From: Bacteroidales bacterium
GTDB taxonomy: Bacteria; Bacteroidota; Bacteroidia; Bacteroidales; Muribaculaceae
Length of the DNA stretch: 64,000 bases
Assembly: GCA_014800245.1 (NCBI GenBank)
Contig: JAAVGM010000006.1
Location: 1 to 64,000 of the forward strand
Direction of reading: 5' to 3'
In this document: one piece after another, positions 44,344-53,628 of the stretch
Layout: every line of letters starts with the position of its first letter
Numbering within the stretch: position 1 is the first letter of the stretch
Position numbers and translations under genes: made by a program
The notes under the pieces: model-generated
What the model was told of the DNA's origin: nothing
What the model saw: the letters and a program-made list of their open reading frames with translations, nothing else
Database searches by the model: none

Positions 44344-45906
44344 ATGAATGACTTAACCACCGTAGTTGACTGGTCGCGCTGGCAGTTTGCGCTCACGGCC
44401 ATCTACCATTGGCTTTTCGTTCCGCTCACGCTCGGACTTTCCGTGCTTGTGGCGATAATGGAGAGCCTCTATCTGAAAACGAAGTCGGAGAAATGGCTTC
44501 TCGCCACTAAATTCTGGATGCGGCTTTTCGGCATCAACTTCGCAGTCGGAGTTGCCACCGGCATTATCCTTGAATTTGAGTTCGGAACCAACTGGAGCAA
44601 CTATTCCTGGTTTGTGGGCGACATATTCGGCGCTCCGCTTGCCATTGAGGGTATCCTTGCCTTCTTCATGGAATCCACATTCGTGGCTGTAATGTTCTTC
44701 GGTTGGAATAAGGTTTCTCCCAAATTCCACTTAGCTTCAACATGGCTCACTGCCATCGGAGCCTCAATCTCAGCTCTCTGGATTCTTGTGGCGAATGCCT
44801 GGATGCAATATCCCGTGGGTATGGAATTTGATCCTGAGCAGATGCGCAACGTAATGGATAATTTCTGGGCACTCTTCTCCGGAATAGCCGTAAATAAGTT
44901 TTTCCATGCCGTATTCAGCGGATGGGCTTTGGCAGGAGTGTTCGTGATTGGCGTGAGCTGCTGGTTCCTCTGGAAAAAGAGAAATCAGGAGTTTGCTCTC
45001 CTTTCAATCAAGTCGGCTGCCTGGTTTGGTTTGGCGGGTCTTCTTCTCACAATGTACACAGGCGACGGATCGGCTGTGGAGGTGACAAAGCATCAGCCTA
45101 TGAAACTCGCCGCAATGGAAGGTCTGTATCATGGTACAGAAGGACAGAGCTTCACCGCTTTCGCTATTCTCAACCCCGATAAGGATTGGGATAACGATGA
45201 GGATGAATATATCTTCGAGATTGCCATTCCCAAGATGCTCTCAATTCTCGGTCGCCATGATGTGAATGCTTTCATCCCCGGCGTGACTGATATCATCGAG
45301 GGGCGCGACATAATCGACGGCGACACAATCAACACCGTGCCTTATGCAGAAAGAATCGAGCGAGGCAAACTCGCTCAGGCTGCCCTCAGATCTTACGACG
45401 CAGCTCTTGCAGCAGGCGATTCTGTAGGGATGAACCTGGCTAAAGCCGACCTTCAGCAGAACTTCCAATTCTTCGGATATGGCTATTTCGATGATGTGAA
45501 GGAGGCTATTCCCCCGATTGGAGTTACGTTCTGGACCTTCCGCATCATGTGTTATCTCGGCGGATACTTCCTCCTCTTCTTCGTTGTTATCCTTTTCCTT
45601 GTGTATCGCACGAAACTTATGGAGAAAGCTACATGGATTCAGTGGATTGCAATGATCTCTGTTCCTTTCATGTGGGTTTGCTCCGAGGCAGGATGGGCTG
45701 TGGCTGAAGTAGGACGTCAGCCTTGGACTGTGCAGAATCTTCTACCGACAAAGGCTGCGATCTCCGACATCCCCGCCTCTTCGGTGATAGTCACTTTCTG
45801 GCTTTTCGCTATCGTGTTCACTGTGCTTCTCGTAGCTGAAGTGAGCATCATGTGCCGCCAGATAAGCAAAGAATCAAAAAAGAATCTTTCAACCACTAAA
45901 GCATAA
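44344..45906 (+). CDS. cydA: Cytochrome bd quinol oxidase subunit I
   Basis: 520 residues with about nine membrane segments. It oxidises quinol and reduces oxygen with high affinity, using hemes b558, b595 and d. The N-terminal FALTAIYHWLFVPLTLG carries the heme b595 histidine, and GRQPWTVQNLLPTKAAIS near residue 461 is the invariant signature. The quinol-binding Q-loop lies between. With cydB four bases downstream it makes the core oxidase; in Bacteroidales it supports growth at nanomolar oxygen. Confidence 0.97.
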   Translation: MNDLTTVVDWSRWQFALTAIYHWLFVPLTLGLSVLVAIMESLYLKTKSEKWLLATKFWMRLFGINFAVGVATGIILEFEFGTNWSNYSWFVGDIFGAPLAIEGILAFFMESTFVAVMFFGWNKVSPKFHLASTWLTAIGASISALWILVANAWMQYPVGMEFDPEQMRNVMDNFWALFSGIAVNKFFHAVFSGWALAGVFVIGVSCWFLWKKRNQEFALLSIKSAAWFGLAGLLLTMYTGDGSAVEVTKHQPMKLAAMEGLYHGTEGQSFTAFAILNPDKDWDNDEDEYIFEIAIPKMLSILGRHDVNAFIPGVTDIIEGRDIIDGDTINTVPYAERIERGKLAQAALRSYDAALAAGDSVGMNLAKADLQQNFQFFGYGYFDDVKEAIPPIGVTFWTFRIMCYLGGYFLLFFVVILFLVYRTKLMEKATWIQWIAMISVPFMWVCSEAGWAVAEVGRQPWTVQNLLPTKAAISDIPASSVIVTFWLFAIVFTVLLVAEVSIMCRQISKESKKNLSTTKA

Positions 45907-45910
45907 CGAT

Positions 45911-47065
45911 ATGACACTCGAATTTCTTCAAAACTATTGGTGGATGATCGTCGCTGTTTTGGGCGGCATCCTCGTTTTTCTCCTCTTCGTTCAGGGTGGA
46001 CAGTCGATGCTTTTTGATGCAGCCTCGGATGTTCAACGAAATTTGATAGTGAACTCCATGGGTTCGAAATGGGAGCTCACCTTCACCACTCTCGTAGTGT
46101 TCGGCGGGGCAATGTTCGCTTCCTTCCCTCTTTTCTATTCCACAAGCTTCGGAGGTGCCTATTGGCTTTGGATATGCATCCTCTTCAGCTTTATCGTACA
46201 GGCTGTGAGCTATGAGTTCCGCAGAAAGAAAGGGAATGTGTATGGCACACGCACCTATGATACATTCCTTTTCATCAACGGCTGTGTGGGTTGCATCCTT
46301 CTTGGAGTGGCTGTTTCGATGTTCTTCTTCGGAGGGTGCTTCACTGTAAGCCGCGGTTCGCTTCTCGATGGATCGGCTCCGGTGGTGTCGCATTGGGATA
46401 ACCCCTCTCACGGCTTTGAGGCTATCTTCAATTGGAAGAATCTTATTCTCGGAGTGGCTGTGCTTTTCCTTGCGAGAATGCAGGCTTGTCTCTATATGAT
46501 GAATAATATTGTGGATGACCGTGATTTCTTCGCTCGCCTGAAAGTGAAAGCTCTCTTGAATGGGGGTATCTTCGTGGTGTTCTTCCTATGGTTTCTTGCC
46601 ATGCTCCTCACCTCCGACGGCTACACTGTGATTTCCGACGGATTCCGATCCACAGAAGTTGAAGTGACATCATATAAATACCTCCACAATTTCTTGGATC
46701 TATGGTGGGCAGGCGTGATGCTGCTTATTGGAGTGGTGCTTGTGCTTTACGGATGGGGGCGCTCGGTGTTCACGAAGAGATATACAAAAGGTGTTTGGTT
46801 CACCGGAATCGGAACATTCCTTGTTGTAGTGGCTCTCTTCTGCGTGGCAGGCTTCAACGACACCCCCTTCTATCCCTCTCTGACCGATCCGGCAAGCTCG
46901 CTCACAATCCGCAATGCCTCTTCTTCCGAGTTTACGCTCAAGACTATGAGCTATGTGTCGATTCTTGTGCCATTCGTTGTGGCATACATCGCATATGTAT
47001 GGTATTCAATGGATAAGAAGAAGCTTTCTCCGGAAGTTCTCGAAAAGAGCGATCATAAATATTGA
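45911..47065 (+). CDS. cydB: Cytochrome bd quinol oxidase subunit II
   Basis: 384 residues, about eight membrane segments, partner of CydA. Typical Bacteroidota form with WMIVAVLGGILVFLLFVQGG near the N-terminus, a DRDFFARLK loop near 205 and FNDTPFYPSLTDPASSLTI (trimmed) near 318. It starts four bases after the cydA stop, so translation is probably coupled. A strong terminator ends the operon. Confidence 0.96.
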   Translation: MTLEFLQNYWWMIVAVLGGILVFLLFVQGGQSMLFDAASDVQRNLIVNSMGSKWELTFTTLVVFGGAMFASFPLFYSTSFGGAYWLWICILFSFIVQAVSYEFRRKKGNVYGTRTYDTFLFINGCVGCILLGVAVSMFFFGGCFTVSRGSLLDGSAPVVSHWDNPSHGFEAIFNWKNLILGVAVLFLARMQACLYMMNNIVDDRDFFARLKVKALLNGGIFVVFFLWFLAMLLTSDGYTVISDGFRSTEVEVTSYKYLHNFLDLWWAGVMLLIGVVLVLYGWGRSVFTKRYTKGVWFTGIGTFLVVVALFCVAGFNDTPFYPSLTDPASSLTIRNASSSEFTLKTMSYVSILVPFVVAYIAYVWYSMDKKKLSPEVLEKSDHKY

Positions 47066-47090
47066 TAGAACATAACTATAAGACGATTAA

Positions 47091-47128
47091 AACAGGGATA
47101 CTTTCTTTGAGTATCCCTGTTCTTTTTA
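47091..47128 (+). terminator. Rho-independent terminator of the cydAB operon
   Basis: A perfect 12-bp stem (AACAGGGATACT with AGTATCCCTGTT) and seven-base loop followed by CTTTTTAT. Confidence 0.95.
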
Positions 47129-47161
47129 TAGTCCAAGAATTATAGTCCAAGAAATATTTAT

Positions 47162-47169
47162 TAACTTTG
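47162..47169 (+). promoter_or_regulatory. Promoter -7 box (TAACTTTG) for the chrA pair
   Basis: The box ends four bases before the ATG at 47173. If transcription starts about 7 nt after it, the ATG at 47191 (MNNSTYWRLF) would be the first usable start, so this box helps decide the N-terminus. Confidence 0.65.
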
Positions 47170-47172
47170 CCG

Positions 47173-47763
47173 ATGAAAAACGTAAAGACAATGAATAATT
47201 CTACTTATTGGCGTCTTTTCGCCACATTTTTCAAGATCGGAGCCTTCACTTTCGGAGGAGGCTGGGCCATGATTTCCATTATAGAGAGGGAGATTGTGGA
47301 TAAATATCACTGGATTGAGCGAGATGATTTCCTCGATCTCCTCGCCATAGCGCAATCGATGCCTGGAATCTTGGCTGTGAATATAGCCACCTCGGTAGGC
47401 GACAAACTTCGGGGACCGCGCGGAAGCATGGTGGCGGCGGCCGGAACTATCCTCCCCTCTTTCCTTATCATTCTAGCAATCGCCATTTTCCTCACCCCAG
47501 ACATCATCAAAAACAACCGTGTGATTTCAGCTATATTCATGGGGATACGCCCTGCGGTGGTTGCACTTATCATTGCGCCGGTGATCACCTCCGCAAAAGC
47601 CGCAAAACTCACATTGAAGACAATGTGGATTCCGCTTGTGGTGGCTTTGCTTATATCTATCGATATGGGATTCATTTCAAATCCTATACTCTATATCGTA
47701 TTGGGTGCCCTCGGCGGCTTCGCGGCCTGGAAATGGGGGCATAAGAATCTTTCTTCAAAATAA
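47173..47763 (+). CDS. Short-chain chromate transporter (ChrA) family protein, first of a pair
   Basis: 196 residues from the ATG at 47173; the promoter position favours a start at 47191 (190 residues). One CHR domain of about six helices: KIGAFTFGGGWAMISIIER, then the family signature AQSMPGILAVNIATSVG. Short CHR proteins work as pairs with opposite membrane topology, exporting chromate or a similar oxyanion. The partner begins 13 bp downstream. Confidence 0.88.
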   Translation: MKNVKTMNNSTYWRLFATFFKIGAFTFGGGWAMISIIEREIVDKYHWIERDDFLDLLAIAQSMPGILAVNIATSVGDKLRGPRGSMVAAAGTILPSFLIILAIAIFLTPDIIKNNRVISAIFMGIRPAVVALIIAPVITSAKAAKLTLKTMWIPLVVALLISIDMGFISNPILYIVLGALGGFAAWKWGHKNLSSK

Positions 47764-47775
47764 TCGGACACTACT

Positions 47776-48381
47776 ATGAGCTTCTATCTAAAATTAATAT
47801 GGGCCTATCTTAAGATAGGGATTTTCGGATTCGGCGGGGGGTATGCCATGCTTTCGCTCGTGGAGAAAGCAGTTGTCACCCCCGGATGGATAAGCGAGAC
47901 AATGTTTACGGATATCGTGGCCATTTCACAGATGACCCCGGGCCCGATCGGCATAAATTCTGCCACATATATCGGCTTTGCAGCTCCTCAGATTGCCGAT
48001 CCGGCTCTTCAAGGCTGGTGGTGGGGAATCCTCGGATCGGTGTTGGCTACATTGGCTGTAACTGTTCCATCGTTTATCCTTGTGCTTTATGCCTCACATT
48101 TCATCAGGAAGCATCAGGAGAGCGGCGCTATTAAAGCTATCTTCGCAGGGCTGCGCCCGGTGGTGGTGGGTCTGATAGCGTCGGCAGCTATAATGCTCAT
48201 GAATTCTGCCAATTTCAATCCTCGGCATATCGACTGGCAGCTCTGGACCAATATCGCAATCTGCGCCATTGCCTTTGTGCTTGCCTATTTCTCTATCCCT
48301 TTAGGAAAGAAGAAAATTAAGATTCATCCGATTCTTATCATTATCTTGGCCGGAATTGCCGGATTGATTATATATTATTGA
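47776..48381 (+). CDS. Short-chain chromate transporter (ChrA) family protein, second of a pair
   Basis: 201 residues, one CHR domain: KIGIFGFGGGYAMLSLVE and SQMTPGPIGINSATYIGF, the latter the TPGP signature. Immediately follows its partner, so the two should form one transporter. Physiological substrate in an anaerobic gut-type bacterium may differ from chromate. folC begins 14 bp downstream and may be read from the same message. Confidence 0.9.
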   Translation: MSFYLKLIWAYLKIGIFGFGGGYAMLSLVEKAVVTPGWISETMFTDIVAISQMTPGPIGINSATYIGFAAPQIADPALQGWWWGILGSVLATLAVTVPSFILVLYASHFIRKHQESGAIKAIFAGLRPVVVGLIASAAIMLMNSANFNPRHIDWQLWTNIAICAIAFVLAYFSIPLGKKKIKIHPILIIILAGIAGLIIYY

Positions 48382-48394
48382 TTTGGATTCTAAT

Positions 48395-49750
48395 ATGGGA
48401 AATACAGAAAAAACAGAATATCAGGAAGCCCTTGATTTCCTTTTCGCCCAACTCCCGATGTTTTCTCGGGTGGGAGCGGCGGCTTATAAACCGGGGCTTG
48501 AGAGAGTGAGAGAATTGAGTGATTTCTTCGGCAATCCCGAGAAAAAGCTCAAGGCAATTCATATAGCCGGAACTAATGGGAAAGGATCTACTTCCCATAT
48601 GATAGCAGCCGCACTCCAAGCTGCCGGATATAAGACCGCGCTCTACACCTCCCCTCACCTTGTGGATTTCCGCGAAAGGATACGCATCAATGGACAGATG
48701 ATTCCGGAGAAGGATGTGGTGAGCTTTGTGAAGAAATGGAAGGAGAGCGGATATGAAGGTGATCGTCCCTCTTTCTTTGAGCTCACAATGATAATGGCTT
48801 TTGAATGGTTTGCTTCCGAAGGAGTGGATTATGCCGTGATTGAGACCGGCATGGGAGGCCGACTGGATTCCACCAATATCCTTACCCCTATCCTGTGTGT
48901 GATAACCAACATATCGCCCGACCATACACAGTTCTTGGGGCATACTCTTCCGGAGATTGCGGCAGAGAAGGCAGGAATAATCAAGGAGGGTGTGCCAGTA
49001 GTGATTGGCGAGGCGGATGAGGATGTTGAAGCCGTGTTCCGTGCTAAGGCCGCGGAGATGGCTGCTCCGATTGTGGAGGTGTATCGCAATCCGAAGGTCT
49101 CCGGATTTGAATTGAAGAAGGATTATTCCGGATGGAAAGGAAATTCGGAGATGATCGGCGAGTTTGAGGTGGATTTAGCGGGCGACTATCAGAAGAAAAA
49201 CATCCCTCTGGCTTTGGCTGCCCTCAGCGAGTTAAGAGAGTTGGGTGTAAATCTTCCCACTGCAGCTATAAAGAATGGTCTGAAACATGCAGCAGAATCC
49301 ACAGGGCTGGCAGGGAGATGGAATGTGATCTCTCAATCTCCTCTCACAATATGCGACACCGGTCATAACATAGCCGGGCTGTCAATGAATATCGAACGCC
49401 TTAAGAAACTGCATATAGAGAAAGGGGCGGAGTTAAGAATGCTTATCGGCTTTGTGGCTGACAAGGCTATCGATGAGATCCTTGATATCTTTCCGGGAGA
49501 TGCAATATATTATGTAACCAATGCAGCTATCCTACGCGCCCTTCCGGCGGATGATCTGTTGAAAAAATTCAAGGAACGGGGATTGGATGCCGAAGCTTTC
49601 TCAAGTGTGGACTACGCATGGAGCAGATTAAGGGAGGATGCCTCCCCGGAAGATGTGGTCTATATCGGAGGATCCACATTCATTGTGGCAGACTTTCTAA
49701 AGAATGTGGAATGTGGAATTAGGAATGAGGAATTAGGAATGAGGAATTAG
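48395..49750 (+). CDS. folC: Bifunctional folylpolyglutamate/dihydrofolate synthase
   Basis: 451 residues from the ATG at 48395; an upstream TTG (48383) is rejected. It adds glutamate to dihydropteroate and to tetrahydrofolates. ATP-binding loop IAGTNGKGSTSHM near residue 49; ETGMGGRLDSTN and ITNISPDHTQFLG are Mur-ligase-type signatures. The last ~14 residues (VECGIRNEELGMRN) are not conserved FolC sequence: they come from a GGAATTAGGAATGA repeat that has overrun the 3' end of the gene. Confidence 0.95.
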   Translation: MGNTEKTEYQEALDFLFAQLPMFSRVGAAAYKPGLERVRELSDFFGNPEKKLKAIHIAGTNGKGSTSHMIAAALQAAGYKTALYTSPHLVDFRERIRINGQMIPEKDVVSFVKKWKESGYEGDRPSFFELTMIMAFEWFASEGVDYAVIETGMGGRLDSTNILTPILCVITNISPDHTQFLGHTLPEIAAEKAGIIKEGVPVVIGEADEDVEAVFRAKAAEMAAPIVEVYRNPKVSGFELKKDYSGWKGNSEMIGEFEVDLAGDYQKKNIPLALAALSELRELGVNLPTAAIKNGLKHAAESTGLAGRWNVISQSPLTICDTGHNIAGLSMNIERLKKLHIEKGAELRMLIGFVADKAIDEILDIFPGDAIYYVTNAAILRALPADDLLKKFKERGLDAEAFSSVDYAWSRLREDASPEDVVYIGGSTFIVADFLKNVECGIRNEELGMRN

Positions 49751-49795
49751 GAATGAGGAATTAATTCAAAATTCCTCATTCCTAATTCCTAATTC
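49708..49795. repeat. GAATTAGGAATGAG repeat forming an inverted repeat at the folC 3' end
   Basis: About four alternating GGAATTA/GGAATGA units (49708-49765) are followed by their reverse complement (49766-49795). The left arm encodes the last residues of FolC. Confidence 0.8.
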
Positions 49796-49796
49796 T

Positions 49797-49840
49797 AAAA
49801 AGCGGGAGCGAAATCCGATGAGATTTCGCTCCCGCTTTTT
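49797..49840. terminator. Bidirectional rho-independent terminator between folC and RNase G
   Basis: A 19-bp perfect stem (AAAAAGCGGGAGCGAAATC and complement) with a six-base loop and T-runs on both strands, serving two convergent genes. Confidence 0.95.
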
Positions 49841-49875
49841 AATTCAGTAATTTTCTAATCGTTCGTTTCGAAGGA

Positions 49876-51501
49876 TCAATTCTCCTCTTGGTCTCGATTC
49901 TTTATCCTAACTCTATTCTTACTTTGGCTTGAGCTCATATCGCTCTCCTCTTTGAGATCCACCTCCTTGCCCATATGATCAATCACACGGTATTCAAGAT
50001 AGGCAAGCGATTCATCAGGTATCACCTTGAAGCTTCTGCCGAATTTTCTCTTCCATTTTCCGTAGAGCGAGAACATACCTTTCTTCACATATGCCTCTAC
50101 GTAGGGATGGATGTAGAGAATAAATTTTTTCACCTTCAGAGTGTTGACAAGATATTCGAGCTTCTCCTCCAGCTTGTCGGTGAAAAGGATGGAGGGTTGC
50201 ACCTCCCCTTTTCCGAAGCATGACGGACATGTCTCGGATGTGTGGATGTCGAGAGCCGGACGCACACGCTGACGTGTGATCTGCATAAGTCCGAATTTAC
50301 TTAGAGGAAGGATGTTATGGCGGGCGCGGTCGTTAGCCATTACCTCTTTCATATGGTCGTAAAGCGCCTGTCGGTGTTCGGCTTTATTCATGTCGATAAA
50401 GTCGATCACGATTATTCCTCCCATGTCTCTAAGCCTGAGCTGACGAGCTATCTCATCGGCTGCTTTCAAGTTGACATCCAGAGCATTTGTCTCCTGGTCG
50501 TTAGAAGCCTTGCTGCGGTTTCCGGAATTGACATCGATCACATGCAGCGCTTCTGTGTGTTCGATGATCACGTATGCTCCGCTCTTGAAGGAGACTGTCT
50601 TGCCAAAACTGCTCTTAATCTGGCGGGTGATGTTGAAATGGTCAAATATGGGTACGTCCTTCGCATAGATCTTCACGATCTCCTTATTTTCAGGAGCGAT
50701 AAGAGCCACATAATTTTGAATCTGAGTGAAAGCCTCAGCCTCATTGACATAGATATTTTCAAATGTCGGACTGAAGATATCCCTTATCACGCTTACCATT
50801 CTCGATTCCTCTTCGAAAATGAGCGCAGGGCTTTGGCTCCTCTGCATCTTTGCTATGGATTCTTCCCAATATTTCACCAGAGTGCGCATCTCATTATTGA
50901 GCTCCGCCACCCTTTTGTTTTCAGCCGAAGTGCGCACAATCACGCTGAAACCCTTCGGCTTGATACTGCTCATCAGCTGACGCAACCGGATCTTCTCCTC
51001 TGTGGATTTTATTTTCTGAGAGATGGAAATCTTATCGCCGAACGGCATAAGCACCATATATCTCCCGGTGAAAGAGATCTCGGTGGTGAGACGCGGGCCT
51101 TTGGAAGAGATGGGCTCTTTTGCTATCTGCACCAACAGCTGCTGACCCGGCTGCACCACATCTGCGATGCTCCCCTGCTTGGGGATATCGGGTTCGAGCT
51201 TGAATTTGGATATGTTAGGAACCTTCTTCTTATCAGCCATAGCCTCCGAAATGAAATTGCTATAACTGCTGAATTGGGGACCTAAATCGAGATAATGAAG
51301 AAATGCGTCCTTTTCATAGCCCACATCCAAGAAGGCTGCGTTAAGTCCGGGCATTATCTTTTTCACCTTAGCCAGATAAAGGTCGCCTACGGCATAGGCT
51401 ATATTGCGACTCTCTTTCTGAAGCGACACCAGACGCCCGTCTTCAAGAAGTGCTATGGAAACATCTTCCTGTTGTACATCTACTACTAATTCGCTCTTCA
51501 T
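49876..51501 (-). CDS. rng: Ribonuclease E/G family protein (RNase G)
   Basis: 541 residues from the ATG at 51501; an upstream TTG extension is rejected. An endoribonuclease that trims rRNA and turns over mRNA. Seen: N-terminal S1 domain (GDLYLAKVKKIMPGLNAAFLDVG, trimmed), the DNase I-like catalytic stretch with LRDMGGIIVIDFIDM (metal-binding aspartates), and the zinc-link CPSCFGKGEV. The long C-terminal scaffold of RNase E is absent. A small basic-protein gene lies just upstream on the same strand. Confidence 0.94.
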   Translation of the reverse strand: MKSELVVDVQQEDVSIALLEDGRLVSLQKESRNIAYAVGDLYLAKVKKIMPGLNAAFLDVGYEKDAFLHYLDLGPQFSSYSNFISEAMADKKKVPNISKFKLEPDIPKQGSIADVVQPGQQLLVQIAKEPISSKGPRLTTEISFTGRYMVLMPFGDKISISQKIKSTEEKIRLRQLMSSIKPKGFSVIVRTSAENKRVAELNNEMRTLVKYWEESIAKMQRSQSPALIFEEESRMVSVIRDIFSPTFENIYVNEAEAFTQIQNYVALIAPENKEIVKIYAKDVPIFDHFNITRQIKSSFGKTVSFKSGAYVIIEHTEALHVIDVNSGNRSKASNDQETNALDVNLKAADEIARQLRLRDMGGIIVIDFIDMNKAEHRQALYDHMKEVMANDRARHNILPLSKFGLMQITRQRVRPALDIHTSETCPSCFGKGEVQPSILFTDKLEEKLEYLVNTLKVKKFILYIHPYVEAYVKKGMFSLYGKWKRKFGRSFKVIPDESLAYLEYRVIDHMGKEVDLKEESDMSSSQSKNRVRIKNRDQEEN

Positions 51502-51608
51502 CTCTTTTAAAATAAAAAGAACAAACTTTCTTTCAGCCAAGGCCGCTTCGGTTTGTTCTTATGACTTGTTGTCAGCGCTTGTTTAGGCTGGAATCCGTCG
51601 GGTGAAGA

Positions 51609-51698
51609 TTATTTCTTCTTATGACGATTCTTTCTCAGTCTTTTCTTGCGCTTGTGAGTTGCCATCTTGTGGCCTTTTCTCTTCTTTCCGCTTGGCAT
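51609..51698 (-). CDS. AURKAIP1/COX24-domain small basic protein (29 residues)
   Basis: MPSGKKRKGHKMATHKRKKR followed by LRKNRHKKK: 29 residues, more than half Lys/Arg, with the K-x-R-R-K-K-R-L-R-K pattern of the AURKAIP1/COX24 (mS38-like) domain. Bacteroidota chromosomes carry almost the same peptide, and it is considered ribosome-associated. It lies between HU and RNase G, 107 bp before the rng start on the same strand. Too short for routine gene finders, but sequence and conservation argue that it is real. Confidence 0.88.
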   Translation of the reverse strand: MPSGKKRKGHKMATHKRKKRLRKNRHKKK

Positions 51699-51777
51699 GA
51701 CGTAATTATTTTTTGATTAATATATTAATTGATTGTTTTTATCTCTCGGTTTATTTTAATGTGCCGATGAAAGATGA

Positions 51778-52056
51778 TTAATTATCCTTCACCAAATCCA
51801 TAAACACTTTCGAGGGTTTGAATGCCGGAATATTATGCTCCGGAATCTTGATAGCCGTGTTCTTGGAGATGTTTCGAGCTGTTTTCTCTTTTCTTGTTTT
51901 GATGACGAAGCTTCCGAAGCCACGTAGATACACATTGTTGCCTCCGGCCATGGAATCCTTCACAACCTCCATAAGCTTCTCAACAATGGTGAGAACCGCT
52001 GCTCTATCAAGCCCGGTCTTGTGAGAAATATCGGTTACAATATCTGCCTTTGTCAT
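51778..52056 (-). CDS. HU/IHF-family DNA-binding protein
   Basis: 92 residues from the ATG at 52056; a longer reading has an atypical N-terminus. A histone-like dimer that bends DNA. The beta-arm signature GGNNVYLRGFGSFVIKTRK (trimmed) ends in ARNISKNTAIKIPEHNIPAFKPSK, with the intercalating proline in the arm. More like IHF/HU subunits of Bacteroidota than E. coli HU. It is upstream of the 29-residue basic protein. Confidence 0.92.
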   Translation of the reverse strand: MTKADIVTDISHKTGLDRAAVLTIVEKLMEVVKDSMAGGNNVYLRGFGSFVIKTRKEKTARNISKNTAIKIPEHNIPAFKPSKVFMDLVKDN

Positions 52057-52256
52057 TATGAGTATTTTTTCTATCAATATTCAATTTTTATCCCTTTTCA
52101 GGGGATGAGGAAGACCCTCGAATTTTTAGCACTGCAAATATCGTAATTTTTTTTCAATAATTCCCTATTTATCCGCGCTTTTTATGTTTTTTTATCCCAT
52201 TTTCCTTAAATTTTCCCTTTTTTCTCCCTTTTCAAGGGGCGAAATCATCATTTTTT

Positions 52257-52862
52257 CTATTCTTCCGACTCTTCTATGTTGACTCCCTCCACTTTTGATA
52301 ATTTCCCTGTTATCTCCTCTTTCATCCCTTCGGGAAACTCTATTTCAATATTGCAGAGATTGTCGAAACTGCGAGTCAGGATCTCCACATCCTCCATTTT
52401 CGAAACCTTCATCACCCCCTCCATGCTTATATATGGGAAGGTGACGGAAAGACGCACCATCTTGCGCATCTCTTTCACCCCCGCCTCTTCCAAGGCCAAG
52501 CGTGCGGCCTCACGATAGGCGGCTATCAAGCCGGATGTGCCAAGTTTTATGCCGCCGAAATATCTCACCACAACAATCAGGACATCCGTTACATTAAAAC
52601 TGTTGATCTGTCCCAAAATCGGTTTGCCTGCAGTGCCGGAGGGTTCACCGTTGTCGTTGAGCTGATATTCTGTTCGCGCGGGTCCGATCATATATGCCCA
52701 GCATACATGACGGGAATCGTGATATTCGTTCTGATAGCGTTTTATCTCCGCCTTGGCCTCATCTGCACTCTTCACCGGGATAGCAAAAGAAAGGAACCGG
52801 CTCATCTTCTCCTTATATTGCGACGAACCGGGTCCTTTTATCGTATAGTAGATATCACTCAT
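52257..52862 (-). CDS. YigZ/IMPACT family protein
   Basis: 201 residues. N-terminal UPF0029/IMPACT domain (KYQNEYHDSRHVCWAY-like start at IKRYQNEYHDSRHVCWA, then DNGEPSGTAGKPIL and IVVVRYFGGIKLGTSGLI), C-terminal ferredoxin-like YigZ domain. The family is linked to translation-factor or ribosome-associated roles but its function is unproven. Its ATG overlaps the DJ-1 stop by four bases (ATGA), so the two are translationally coupled. Confidence 0.92.
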   Translation of the reverse strand: MSDIYYTIKGPGSSQYKEKMSRFLSFAIPVKSADEAKAEIKRYQNEYHDSRHVCWAYMIGPARTEYQLNDNGEPSGTAGKPILGQINSFNVTDVLIVVVRYFGGIKLGTSGLIAAYREAARLALEEAGVKEMRKMVRLSVTFPYISMEGVMKVSKMEDVEILTRSFDNLCNIEIEFPEGMKEEITGKLSKVEGVNIEESEE

Positions 52863-53449
52863 CCGAAATAATAATCTACATTGTTATCTGATTTTCTATA
52901 TAGCAGCATATCGCTTGCAATTTTTTCAGCATATGAATCATCGAAGGCAACCTTCACGATAGCCAACGCCCAGATCAAAGCATTCGCCGGACCATTGCCG
53001 AGAACGAATTTACCATCCACCACTACAGGCTTACTCTCTATTTTCTTGCAATTGAGCAGCTCTTCAAAACCGGGATAGCATGTGGCTCTTGCATCTTTGA
53101 GCAATCCAAGCTGACCGAGCACCACTGCCGGAGCGGCGCAAATGGCAGCTATGTGTCCATCCTTCGATTCCATCTGGCGTTTCAACAGACCCTGAAGGGG
53201 AGCAAACTCATATAAATTCTTTGCTCCGGGCATTCCTCCGGGGAGCACAAGCCATGCAGGGTCGGTGAAGAGTGAAGGATCATAAAGCACATCGGCGCCT
53301 ACTGTGATGCCATGTGCACCTGTCACGCTTAAGGAGGATGTTATTGATACGGTGCGCACTGTCATGCCGGCTCTGCGAAGCACATCTACTGCCGTCAGGG
53401 CCTCTATCTCTTCAAAGCCATCGGCTAGAAATACAAATGTCTCTTTCAT
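52859..53449 (-). CDS. DJ-1/PfpI family protein
   Basis: 196 residues from the ATG at 53449; 20 upstream codons lack a good start. Alpha/beta sandwich of the glutamine-amidotransferase-like superfamily. The elbow cysteine is in AAICAAPAVVLGQLG near residue 103, and DGFEEIEAL and VLPGGMPGAKNL are family motifs. Members act as deglycases, chaperones or in oxidative protection; the exact role is not set by sequence. Co-translated with YigZ. Confidence 0.92.
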   Translation of the reverse strand: MKETFVFLADGFEEIEALTAVDVLRRAGMTVRTVSITSSLSVTGAHGITVGADVLYDPSLFTDPAWLVLPGGMPGAKNLYEFAPLQGLLKRQMESKDGHIAAICAAPAVVLGQLGLLKDARATCYPGFEELLNCKKIESKPVVVDGKFVLGNGPANALIWALAIVKVAFDDSYAEKIASDMLLYRKSDNNVDYYFG

Positions 53450-53597
53450 ATTATTCCTATTTTTATTAATTCTTTTAATGATTCTCAATCGGCAATTTCT
53501 TTCCTTCAATTTTTACCGACAGTCACAGATTATTGATTAGAGCTAAAGTTGATTCTTGATCAACGTAAAAGTTGTGAACTAATTTAGATATTTTTTT

Positions 53598-53605
53598 TAA
53601 CTTTG
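53598..53605 (+). promoter_or_regulatory. Promoter -7 box (TAACTTTG) for the ApbE gene
   Basis: Perfect box 24 bp before the first ATG; implies an untranslated leader of about 17-25 nt. Confidence 0.7.
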
Positions 53606-53628
53606 CAAAATATTATTCACCATTTTGA

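Noticed and set aside
50317..51285. Rightward 322-codon frame opposite RNase G
   Set aside because: Lies wholly within the well-supported rng gene and shows no family motif or own promoter.
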